Source: an uncultured Collinsella sp. (GTDB lineage Bacteria; Actinomycetota; Coriobacteriia; Coriobacteriales; Coriobacteriaceae). From it: 5,201 nt of DNA. Of this stretch, positions 1 through 5,134 are shown one piece after another. The DNA is taken from positions 1 through 5,201 of the forward strand of contig CALJCO010000038.1 in NCBI GenBank assembly GCA_938023905.1. Direction: 5' to 3'. A model generated the notes under the pieces. It was not told where the DNA came from and ran no database searches. It saw only the letters and a program-made list of their open reading frames with translations. A program made the position numbers and the translations under genes. Within the stretch, counting starts at the first letter, position 1. Each line of letters starts with the position of its first letter.

Positions 1-4
1 CCTG

Positions 5-41
5 CGCAAGACGAAGGCCACATTAAGTGGCCTTCTTTGCG
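5..41. terminator. Terminator-like hairpin at the left edge
   Basis: GAAGGCCA (13-20) and TGGCCTTC (28-35) form a perfect 8-bp stem with a 7-nt loop. CGCAA (5-9) and TTGCG (37-41) add an outer helix across a small internal loop. There is no clean U-tract on either strand (TTT at 36-38 lies inside the outer helix), so termination is only probable. It may end a gene lying left of the window. Confidence 0.45.
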
Positions 42-350
42 TGCGGAACTCGCGATAAACCTTATATCCGGCCCCTCCGTCCGGGGACCTTTCTGTATCG
101 ATATAGCTTCTGAGCTGGTTTGGCGTCGACAACGTCCGGCAAGGTTAGCCAGCCTGCGTCGAATTTCCGGCGTTCTTTAGCTGAAAGAAAAAGTTGGTGT
201 GCGGAGCTTTGCTCCGCATTTGGGATGGGAGCTCCCGCGGCTCCCGAGGGGGCATCTCTCATGCAAAAACTTTTGTCGGGTAAAGTCCGAGGTTAGTGGC
301 GTTTTATAACGAGAAATTCAAAAAAGTTGAAAATTCATTACTTATTTGCG
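42..350. other. Intergenic region without a convincing gene
   Basis: About 310 bases without a supportable coding region. A 66-codon minus-strand reading frame (262 down to 62) has no Shine-Dalgarno sequence and no recognisable domain. Two compact hairpins are present: TGCGGAGC-ttt-GCTCCGCA (200-218) and GGGAGC-7nt-GCTCCC (227-245). From about 300 the DNA becomes A+T-rich, with AAATTCA repeated directly (314-320 and 331-337) and TTCAA-aaaag-TTGAA (317-331). This A+T-rich stretch lies immediately upstream of the cstA promoter and could act as an UP element (inference). Confidence 0.5.
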
Positions 351-379
351 TTGACTTTAGGTAACTAAAGTTTCATACT
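351..379 (+). promoter_or_regulatory. Sigma70-type promoter of the cstA leader
   Basis: TTGACT (351-356) matches the -35 consensus at five of six positions. A 17-bp spacer leads to CATACT (374-379), which matches the -10 consensus at four of six. The predicted transcription start is near 386, giving a 5' leader of about 235 nt before the cstA start. The A+T-rich DNA immediately upstream supports promoter function. The assignment rests on the sequence alone. Confidence 0.65.
354..371. promoter_or_regulatory. Palindromic operator candidate inside the cstA promoter
   Basis: ACTTTAG (354-360), GTAA, CTAAAGT (365-371) is a perfect 7-bp inverted repeat with a 4-bp centre. It lies between the -35 and -10 boxes and overlaps the end of the -35. 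A dimeric repressor bound here would block RNA polymerase. The TTAGGT core vaguely recalls DtxR-type boxes, but the match is too poor to name the regulator. Confidence 0.45.
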
Positions 380-450
380 GCTTTTCATCCACTGGGGGAT
401 GTGAACACGCACGGATTGTTCGCATCATGATTGAAGAGGATTTCCTAGAC

Positions 451-495
451 ATGTTCACGCATCAGCTAAACATTATCAGCGTAGTAATTATCTGA
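451..495 (+). CDS. Attenuator leader peptide rich in Ile/Val
   Basis: A 14-codon ORF encoding MFTHQLNIISVVII then TGA. Six of its last seven sense codons are Ile or Val (ATT ATC AGC GTA GTA ATT ATC), with a CTA Leu codon shortly before. This resembles the Ile/Val run of enterobacterial ilvG leader peptides. The GAAGAGGA at 433-440 can serve as ribosome-binding site with a rather long 10-nt spacer. An in-frame ATG at 427 would give a 22-residue version, but it lacks a good Shine-Dalgarno sequence. The stop codon lies inside stem segment 2 of the attenuator, which is where a classical leader ORF must end. Its function is to report charged tRNA-Ile and tRNA-Val (possibly also Leu) to the transcribing polymerase; the peptide itself probably has no role. 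The gene it controls is cstA rather than an ilv biosynthetic gene. Confidence 0.65.
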   Translation: MFTHQLNIISVVII

Positions 496-546
496 TGCGG
501 GTTAGCACATACAGCTAGCCCGTACGATAACGGGCGGCTGATGAAG

Positions 547-586
547 ATGAGGGCCGTCGAGCGCAACCGACGGCCCTCATTTTTTA
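547..586 (+). terminator. Intrinsic terminator of the cstA attenuator
   Basis: A 13-bp perfect stem runs from 547-559 to 568-580, with core GAGGGCCGTCG / CGACGGCCCTC. It has an 8-nt loop (560-567) and a T-run at 580-585. It lies inside the transcribed leader, 35 nt before the cstA start codon, so it must be conditional for cstA to be expressed from the upstream promoter. Its 5' arm overlaps the proposed antiterminator segment at 553-558. Confidence 0.88.
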
Positions 587-620
587 TGTCTAGGAAGTTC
601 TTTTTAGAGGAGGAAATGTA

Positions 621-2510
621 ATGAACGGAGTTTTGCTCATGGTTGTGGCCGCGGCGGTGCTCGCCTGCGGCTATCTGGGCTACGGCCGCTGGCTGGCCAA
701 CAAGTGGGGCGTTGACAAAGAGGCCCTCACGCCGGCCAAGCGCATGAAGGACGGCAAGAGCTTCTCGCCCGTCTCCGCCTTTACCGCGTTCTCGCACCAG
801 TTCAGCTCGATCTGCGGTGCTGGCCCTGTCACGGGTACGATCGTCGCCATGGCCTTTGGCTGGCTGCCCGTCGTGCTCTGGGTCCTCGTCGGCGGCATCT
901 TCTTTGGCGCCGTCCACGACTTTGGTGCTCTGTACGCTTCGATGAAGAACAACGGCAAGTCGCTCGCTCAGCTCATCGAGAAGTACATCGGCAAGACCGG
1001 CCGTCGCCTGTTCCTGCTGTTCTGCTGGCTGTTCTGCATCATCGTCATCGCCGCCTTCACCGACATGGTCTGCAAGACGTTCATGTTCACCCCGGCCGTT
1101 GACGCTTCTGGTGCTGCTACCGGTGCCATCGACTTAGCCAAGTCCTATGCCGCCGGCTGCGCTGGTACCATCTCCATCCTGTTCACCTTCGTCGCTATCG
1201 CCTTTGGTTGGGCCCAGAAGAAGTTCAACCTCACCGGTGCTACCGAGTTCGTCACCGGCGTGGTCCTCATGGTCCTCATGTTCGCCGTCGGCATGCAGTT
1301 CCCGGTCTACCTGGACAAGTTCCAGTGGTTCGCCGTTGTCATGGTCTACCTGGTCTTTGCTGGCGCCATGCCCATCCAGATGCTCAAGACCCCTCGCGAC
1401 TACCTCACTTCCATCATGATGATCGTCATGATCGCCTGCGCTGTCCTCGGTATCGTCGTCCTGGGTGTTAACGGCCAGGCCACCATCACCGCTCCGGCCT
1501 TTACCGGCTTCTCCAGCGCTTCTGGCATGATGTTCCCGGTCCTGTTTGTTTCCGTTGCCTGCGGTGCCCTCTCCGGCTTCCACAGCCTCGTTTCTTCTGG
1601 TACCTCCTCCAAGCAGGTCGAGAAGGAGCAGGACGCCGTCAAGGTCGGTTATGGCGCCATGATCGTCGAGTCCTTCGTCGGCATCCTTGCCATCATCGTC
1701 GCCGGCATCATGTTCTCCGACATGAACACCGCCGGTACCGGCGCCCTCAACGCTGGCGTCGCTTCCACCCCGTTCCAGATCTTCGCTGCTGGTATCTCCC
1801 GCGGTATGCAGGCCTTCGGTGTTGACGGCACGCTCGCTACCGTCTTCATGACGATGAACGTTTCCGCTCTGGCCCTGACCTCGCTCGACGCCGTCGCCCG
1901 CATCGCCCGCACCTCGTTCTCCGAGTTCTTTGCCCAGACCAACGACGCCCTGGCCATCGAGTCCAAGGCCGGCTACATGAAGGTTCTCGGCAACCCCTGG
2001 TTCGCCACGGTCGTCACCCTGCTTCCCGGTCTCGCCCTCGCCTTTGGCGGCTATGCCAACATCTGGCCGCTCTTTGGTGCTTCCAACCAGCTGCTCGGCG
2101 GCATGACCATGATCACCCTCGCCGTGTTCTGCAAGTGCACCGGCCGCAAGGGCTGGATGCTCTACGTGCCCGTCGCCTTCCTGCTCTGCTGCACCTTCAC
2201 CTCGCTGGTCCAGAGCGCCATGGGCTGCATGACCGCTGTCCAGGCTTACGGCTTCTTCGGCACCATCCCGGCTACCGCCACCACGGCCGCCGTCTCCGTC
2301 GCCGCCACCAAGGGCTTGCAGCTCGTTTTCGCCGTCCTGCTGATGGTCCTGGGCCTCATCGTCGCCGTCAACTGCCTCAAGGAGTTCTTCGGCAAGGAGG
2401 CCGGCTCCATGCCCGACGAGGAGCCCGAGTGGTCCGAGATGGGCAAGGCCGAGTACGGTCGCGCCGCTGCCGCTGAAGCTCCTGCCGACGCCGAGGCCGC
2501 CAAGGCCTAG
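621..2510 (+). CDS. cstA: CstA-family carbon starvation protein, membrane transporter
   Basis: A 629-residue polytopic inner-membrane protein of the CstA family. Known members include E. coli CstA and BtsT, linked to pyruvate uptake; CstA of other bacteria is linked to peptide uptake. Family motifs seen: SHQFSSICGAGPVTG (58-72), GAVHDFGALYASMKNNGKSL (96-115), SGFHSLVSSGTSSKQ (318-332), a TSLDAVARIAR segment (420-430) and WPLFGASNQLL (482-492). Roughly 14-16 hydrophobic segments span the chain, from 3-21 to 564-585. The N-terminal two thirds match the CstA domain and the rest the C-terminal CstA 5TM-type domain. The tail (586-629) is acidic and Ala-rich, probably cytoplasmic. It is shorter than E. 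coli CstA (about 700 residues). The ATG at 621 is preceded by a strong AGAGGAGGA (606-614). Codon use is strongly biased to GCC/GTC/CTC/ATC, suggesting high expression. The gene is alone in its unit between the leader attenuator and a strong terminator. The family call is firm. The substrate is uncertain; control by an Ile/Val attenuator favours peptide or amino-acid-related import, which is an inference. Confidence 0.95.
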   Translation: MNGVLLMVVAAAVLACGYLGYGRWLANKWGVDKEALTPAKRMKDGKSFSPVSAFTAFSHQFSSICGAGPVTGTIVAMAFGWLPVVLWVLVGGIFFGAVHDFGALYASMKNNGKSLAQLIEKYIGKTGRRLFLLFCWLFCIIVIAAFTDMVCKTFMFTPAVDASGAATGAIDLAKSYAAGCAGTISILFTFVAIAFGWAQKKFNLTGATEFVTGVVLMVLMFAVGMQFPVYLDKFQWFAVVMVYLVFAGAMPIQMLKTPRDYLTSIMMIVMIACAVLGIVVLGVNGQATITAPAFTGFSSASGMMFPVLFVSVACGALSGFHSLVSSGTSSKQVEKEQDAVKVGYGAMIVESFVGILAIIVAGIMFSDMNTAGTGALNAGVASTPFQIFAAGISRGMQAFGVDGTLATVFMTMNVSALALTSLDAVARIARTSFSEFFAQTNDALAIESKAGYMKVLGNPWFATVVTLLPGLALAFGGYANIWPLFGASNQLLGGMTMITLAVFCKCTGRKGWMLYVPVAFLLCCTFTSLVQSAMGCMTAVQAYGFFGTIPATATTAAVSVAATKGLQLVFAVLLMVLGLIVAVNCLKEFFGKEAGSMPDEEPEWSEMGKAEYGRAAAAEAPADAEAAKA

Positions 2511-2549
2511 TCGGTCGGACGGGTTGAATCTCCCATCTATTTGACTCGG

Positions 2550-2588
2550 AAAGACCGGGTCCGCAATCAAGCGGACCCGGTCTTTTTT
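2550..2588 (+). terminator. Strong intrinsic terminator after cstA
   Basis: AAGACCGGGTCCGC (2551-2564) and GCGGACCCGGTCTT (2571-2584) pair perfectly around a 6-nt loop. A2550-T2585 extends the stem to 15 bp, and the T-run covers 2583-2588. It lies 40 nt after the cstA stop and separates cstA from the next gene. Confidence 0.93.
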
Positions 2589-2590
2589 CT

Positions 2591-2623
2591 TGTGAGAACA
2601 GGTGGTGCAAGGGCGTTCTCGCA
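2591..2623. repeat. Inverted repeat upstream of the JetD-like gene
   Basis: TGTGAGAAC (2591-2599) and GTTCTCGCA (2615-2623) form a 9-bp inverted repeat with one mismatch (T-G) and a 15-bp centre. It lies between the cstA terminator and the putative -35 box of the next gene. A protein-binding site is a reasonable reading. The absence of a T-run argues against a terminator. Confidence 0.4.
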
Positions 2624-2629
2624 GATGTT

Positions 2630-2659
2630 TTGCGTGGATAGGCTCGTGCGTTGTACCAT
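2630..2659 (+). promoter_or_regulatory. Candidate promoter of the JetD-like gene
   Basis: TTGCGT (2630-2635), an 18-bp spacer and TACCAT (2654-2659) give a moderate sigma70-like match, with four of six at each box. Transcription would start near 2666, just before GTG 2694, leaving a short leader. A promoter must lie in this interval because the cstA terminator precedes it, but the exact boxes are uncertain. Confidence 0.4.
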
Positions 2660-2686
2660 ATGAACGTATATGTGTGCATATGAAAG
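2657..2686 (+). repeat. Three ATATG motifs at 10-bp spacing before the start codon
   Basis: ATATG occurs at 2658-2662, 2668-2672 and 2678-2682, exactly one helical turn apart. The units are CATATGAACG, TATATGTGTG and CATATGAAAG. The outer two share the palindrome CATATG followed by AA. The array covers the predicted transcription start and the leader down to the ribosome-binding site, so it is a candidate operator for cooperative binding, possibly autoregulatory. Confidence 0.45.
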
Positions 2687-2693
2687 GGGCCCC

Positions 2694-4886
2694 GTGGCCA
2701 AGACGGTATATTCCGATAATCAAAACAATGTCGATGCTCTGGCTGAGCGTCTGAGCAGCCAGACATCGCTTTCTGCCGAGCGCGCCAAGCTGGTTGCCTA
2801 CGACCTGCTCTGCCGCAAGGCGCTCAAGATTAAGTCGAGCGCGCTGGCGCAGATTTTCCGCTCCGTCGATAAGGAATGCGACACCAAGGCGATGCGCGAT
2901 GAGCTTATCGCGGCAAATATCGTGACCAAGATCGAGGGCAGCGGCATTAACGGGCGCCCGGCGTTCTATACCATCAATGTCGAGATCCGCGATGCCCAGG
3001 AGCAGCCTGCCGAGTCCGTCGAAGATTTTGTCGTCGAGGATTCCGCTGACGTGCCTGCTGTGGAAGAAGCTGCTCCGCGTGAGCATGTCGATACCGATGA
3101 GTTGCTCGATGAGAACGTCGTGCGTGCCTTTACGGCCAAGGCGGGACGCGGCGGTTTTGGCGGGGGTGGCAAGCGCGATGCGCAGCGCCGCGCCCAGCAG
3201 GAGCGCTTCCGTCGTGCCGTTGCTCAAAAGGGTGAGACGGATGCCGAGGCTGTTGAGAACGAGGTTGCTGCCGAGTCGCAGAGGCCCGCGAAGGAGCAAA
3301 AGCCCGTGGAGGCCCAGGAGCCCCAGCGTCGCCGTGGTGCCCACTTTAAGGCTGCGCAGCAGGATGTCGCGCATGAGGCTGAAGAGCCTTCCGAGGCTGC
3401 AGACGATGTTGAGGAGTCTGCCAAGAAGGCTCCGGGTTCATGCCGTCCCGGGCGTGGTTTTGCGAGGCGCGCGTATCCCGTAAGGCGTCAGGAGAAGGGC
3501 GAGCCGGCTCCGACCGCTCAGGCCGAGAAGGCCGAACAAACCGAGAAAACCGTTGAGCCGGCGGCTCGCGAGCAGCAACCTTCCGAGTCGCAGCCTGCGG
3601 CTGACACTGAGGTCAAAGCTCAACAGACCGCTGATAAGCAGGCGGGGGAGAGCGCCTCAGGCAAGCCCCGCCGTCGTCGTCACCGCGGCGGTCGTGGCTC
3701 AAATGCCGAGGCCGCGGCCGAGAAGACAGCGACACAAAACGGAGATGAGAAGGCCGAGACTCCGGCGGATCAGGTCAAGCGCCAGCCGGCGAAGGAGGTC
3801 AAGTCCTATCGTCCGCAAAAGCGCTCGTCTGCGCCCAAGCAGGAACGTAATACCCGGGCAGATTCCAAGCGTAAGCCTCATGCACAGGCTGAGCCTGCCG
3901 CGGCTGATAGTGCTACCCAGCAGCCCGAGTCGGCCGTCCACGGCGAGGTATCGGCGTTTGCCCTTGCCCGCGTTTTGGGTAGGCAGCTGCTCAAAGTTGT
4001 CCCTACGCCTACGGCGCTCTCTAAGATCAAGGAGCAGCAGACTCAAATTGTTAAGGTCGAGGGCAAGGACGGCAAAAAGGCGCCGCAGCGCACTCAGCAC
4101 AACGAGATGTCCAACCGCAAGATTGCCGAGGAAATCGCAATCATCCAGGCTTGGATCGAGCAAAACCGAGGTGCCGATACGCCGGTTGCCTCGCGCCGCC
4201 AGCGTGCCTACCAGATTTTTAACGACGAGAAGGCTTTTGACGGCAAGCACGGTGAGCGCCTGATAAGGCGCATGACCGAAAAGGGCATCAGCATGCAGGC
4301 GATCAAGGTCGCCCCCAACCGCCCCGTGCACTTTACGGGTTTCTTTACGCTGGGCGCCGATAAGCCGTTCATTATGGTCGAGAACCTGGACACCTACGAC
4401 GAGATCGTCAGGCTGCTGCGTGGCCGCAAGCACGCCAAGCTCTTTGGCATCAAGGTGGGCGGCGTGATTTTTGGCGGCGGATGCAAGGCGAGCGTCTCGC
4501 ATGCCCTGGACGATTATCTGGCTGAGATCGGCTATCGCTTTAACTACGTCTACTACGTGGGCGATATCGACCGCGAGGGCGCGCGCATCGTCGAGCAGGC
4601 TCGCAATGCCAATGTGGTTGAGATTCGCCTGCATGCCGGCATGTACCGCGCCATGCTCGCCGAGCATAAGCGTCGCGTGAAGGCCGGCGGCGAGTGCGAG
4701 CCCGCGGCTGCCAACCAGGGCGTGCCGCAGAACTTGGCGGCGACGATCAAGGATCTGCCCATGGTCACGCGCGTGCAGTTCCGCAATGTGCTGCGCGAGG
4801 GCGGGCGCATTCCGCAGGAGATTCTGATGACCGCCGACTATCGGGATGGCGACTCGGGAAGCTTCGACCGCATGCTGAACAACTAA
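2694..4886 (+). CDS. Orphan JetD-like (DUF2220) Toprim protein with winged-helix-like N-terminus and long disordered linker
   Basis: GTG 2694 is chosen as start because AAAGGGG (2683-2689) sits just upstream; the ATG at 2670 has no Shine-Dalgarno sequence and lies inside the ATATG array. This gives 730 residues. Residues 10-98 are helical and end in a wing-like strand pair (IVTKIEGSGINGRPAFYTIN, 76-95), suggesting a winged helix. Residues about 99-418 are low-complexity Ala/Glu/Gln/Lys/Pro/Arg sequence with basic patches GRGGFGGGGKR (151-161) and KPRRRRHRGGRG (324-335). Residues about 420-722 resemble the C-terminal part of JetD, the nuclease of the Wadjet SMC defence system. Evidence is an RRQRAYQIFNDEKAF segment (501-515), VENLDTY with E563, FGGG (593-596), YVGDIDREG (621-629) with D624 and D626, LHAGMYRAML (646-655) and RIPQE (705-709). 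E563 and the D-x-D pair fit the Toprim metal site, so catalytic residues look intact. Known JetD acts with JetA, JetB and JetC, none of which is visible here. It may be a solitary DNA nuclease or topoisomerase-like DNA-processing protein; cellular role unknown. The domain call is confident; the function is open. Confidence 0.85.
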   Translation: MAKTVYSDNQNNVDALAERLSSQTSLSAERAKLVAYDLLCRKALKIKSSALAQIFRSVDKECDTKAMRDELIAANIVTKIEGSGINGRPAFYTINVEIRDAQEQPAESVEDFVVEDSADVPAVEEAAPREHVDTDELLDENVVRAFTAKAGRGGFGGGGKRDAQRRAQQERFRRAVAQKGETDAEAVENEVAAESQRPAKEQKPVEAQEPQRRRGAHFKAAQQDVAHEAEEPSEAADDVEESAKKAPGSCRPGRGFARRAYPVRRQEKGEPAPTAQAEKAEQTEKTVEPAAREQQPSESQPAADTEVKAQQTADKQAGESASGKPRRRRHRGGRGSNAEAAAEKTATQNGDEKAETPADQVKRQPAKEVKSYRPQKRSSAPKQERNTRADSKRKPHAQAEPAAADSATQQPESAVHGEVSAFALARVLGRQLLKVVPTPTALSKIKEQQTQIVKVEGKDGKKAPQRTQHNEMSNRKIAEEIAIIQAWIEQNRGADTPVASRRQRAYQIFNDEKAFDGKHGERLIRRMTEKGISMQAIKVAPNRPVHFTGFFTLGADKPFIMVENLDTYDEIVRLLRGRKHAKLFGIKVGGVIFGGGCKASVSHALDDYLAEIGYRFNYVYYVGDIDREGARIVEQARNANVVEIRLHAGMYRAMLAEHKRRVKAGGECEPAAANQGVPQNLAATIKDLPMVTRVQFRNVLREGGRIPQEILMTADYRDGDSGSFDRMLNN

Positions 4887-4937
4887 ATTCCGCTCTCCCG
4901 GGGCCTGTCGTGGCTTGGCCGTTGCATGCGGCTCGCT

Positions 4938-4970
4938 TTTCGGAACGGGGCTGACGGACACGTTCCGAAA
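4938..4970. repeat. Perfect 10-bp inverted repeat downstream of the JetD-like gene
   Basis: TTTCGGAACG (4938-4947) and CGTTCCGAAA (4961-4970) are exact reverse complements separated by 13 nt. In RNA this would be a stable stem near the 3' end of the JetD-like transcript. No T-run follows on either strand, so it is not a standard intrinsic terminator. It could protect the 3' end, terminate weakly or bind a protein. Confidence 0.55.
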
Positions 4971-5030
4971 TCTACCACCGTCGCTGTGCAGGGTGTCTAT
5001 AAAGAGCCGTGGCCAAAAAACATCAAATAT

Positions 5031-5044
5031 GAGTACTGATACTC
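5031..5044. repeat. Small palindrome in the A+T-rich segment
   Basis: GAGTA-ctga-TACTC is a 5-bp inverted repeat followed by TTTT (5045-5048). The overlapping ACTGATAC (5035-5042) can pair instead with GTAGCAGT (5050-5057) with one mismatch. It could be a weak terminator for the preceding gene or an operator half-site array; the sequence alone does not decide. Confidence 0.3.
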
Positions 5045-5086
5045 TTTTAGTAGCAGTAATTTTGACCACATTTAAGGTGATTTGAC

Positions 5087-5134
5087 GTGTCGATCGAGCA
5101 GATAAGCTGCCGTATCTCCTCAAGTGTTCATTAA
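5087..5134 (+). CDS. Possible 15-codon leader ORF
   Basis: GTG at 5087 opens a frame encoding MSIEQISCRISSSVH and ending at TAA 5132-5134. AAGGTGA (5074-5080) sits 6 nt upstream as a plausible ribosome-binding site. The frame is followed by the 3' arm of the CCTCAAG / CTTGAGG inverted repeat. A short frame like this can arise by chance. It is listed because of the good spacing of its putative ribosome-binding site and its position where a leader could lie. No run of a single amino acid points to attenuation. Confidence 0.2.
   Translation: MSIEQISCRISSSVH

Larger units (their letters stand above)
386..620 (+). promoter_or_regulatory. Ribosome-mediated attenuator (Ile/Val type) upstream of cstA
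   Basis: The leader RNA contains a chain of overlapping, mutually exclusive stems. Stem 1:2 is CGCATCAG (458-465) with CTGATGCG (492-499), perfect. Stem 2:3 is CGGGTTAGC (498-506) with GCTAGCCCG (514-522), one G-U. Stem 3:4 is GCCCGT (518-523) with ACGGGC (530-535), perfect. Stem 4:5 is GGCGGC (533-538) with GCCGTC (553-558), one G-U. Stem 5:6 is the terminator at 547-580. The stems overlap a leader ORF rich in Ile and Val codons. Predicted logic: a ribosome stalled on Ile/Val codons covers segment 1, so 2:3 forms, segment 4 is free to form 4:5, and transcription reads into cstA. A ribosome finishing at the TGA (493-495) covers segment 2, so 3:4 and then the terminator form. Without translation, 1:2 forms, then 3:4 and the terminator. 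The pairings are seen in the sequence; the regulatory logic follows the trp/ilv attenuation paradigm and is inferred. Confidence 0.7.

Noticed and set aside
62..262. A 66-codon minus-strand ORF left of the cstA promoter
   Set aside because: No Shine-Dalgarno sequence before its ATG, no recognisable domain, and it crosses two GC-rich hairpins. A small gene or remnant cannot be excluded, but nothing supports it.
386..620. T-box or metabolite riboswitch upstream of cstA
   Set aside because: No T-box sequence (AGGGTGGNACCGCG-like) or known riboswitch core was seen. The leader ORF with Ile/Val codons and the sequential stems explain the region better.
2670..2693. ATG 2670 as an alternative start adding eight residues to the JetD-like protein
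   Set aside because: No ribosome-binding site precedes it and it lies inside the ATATG repeat array; GTG 2694 has AAAGGGG upstream.
1134..3374. A 746-codon open frame on the minus strand antisense to cstA and the JetD-like gene
   Set aside because: It spans two confident genes plus a strong terminator, has low-complexity Gly/Asp/His/Glu-rich translation and shows no domain. It is an artefact of G+C-rich codon bias on the sense strand.
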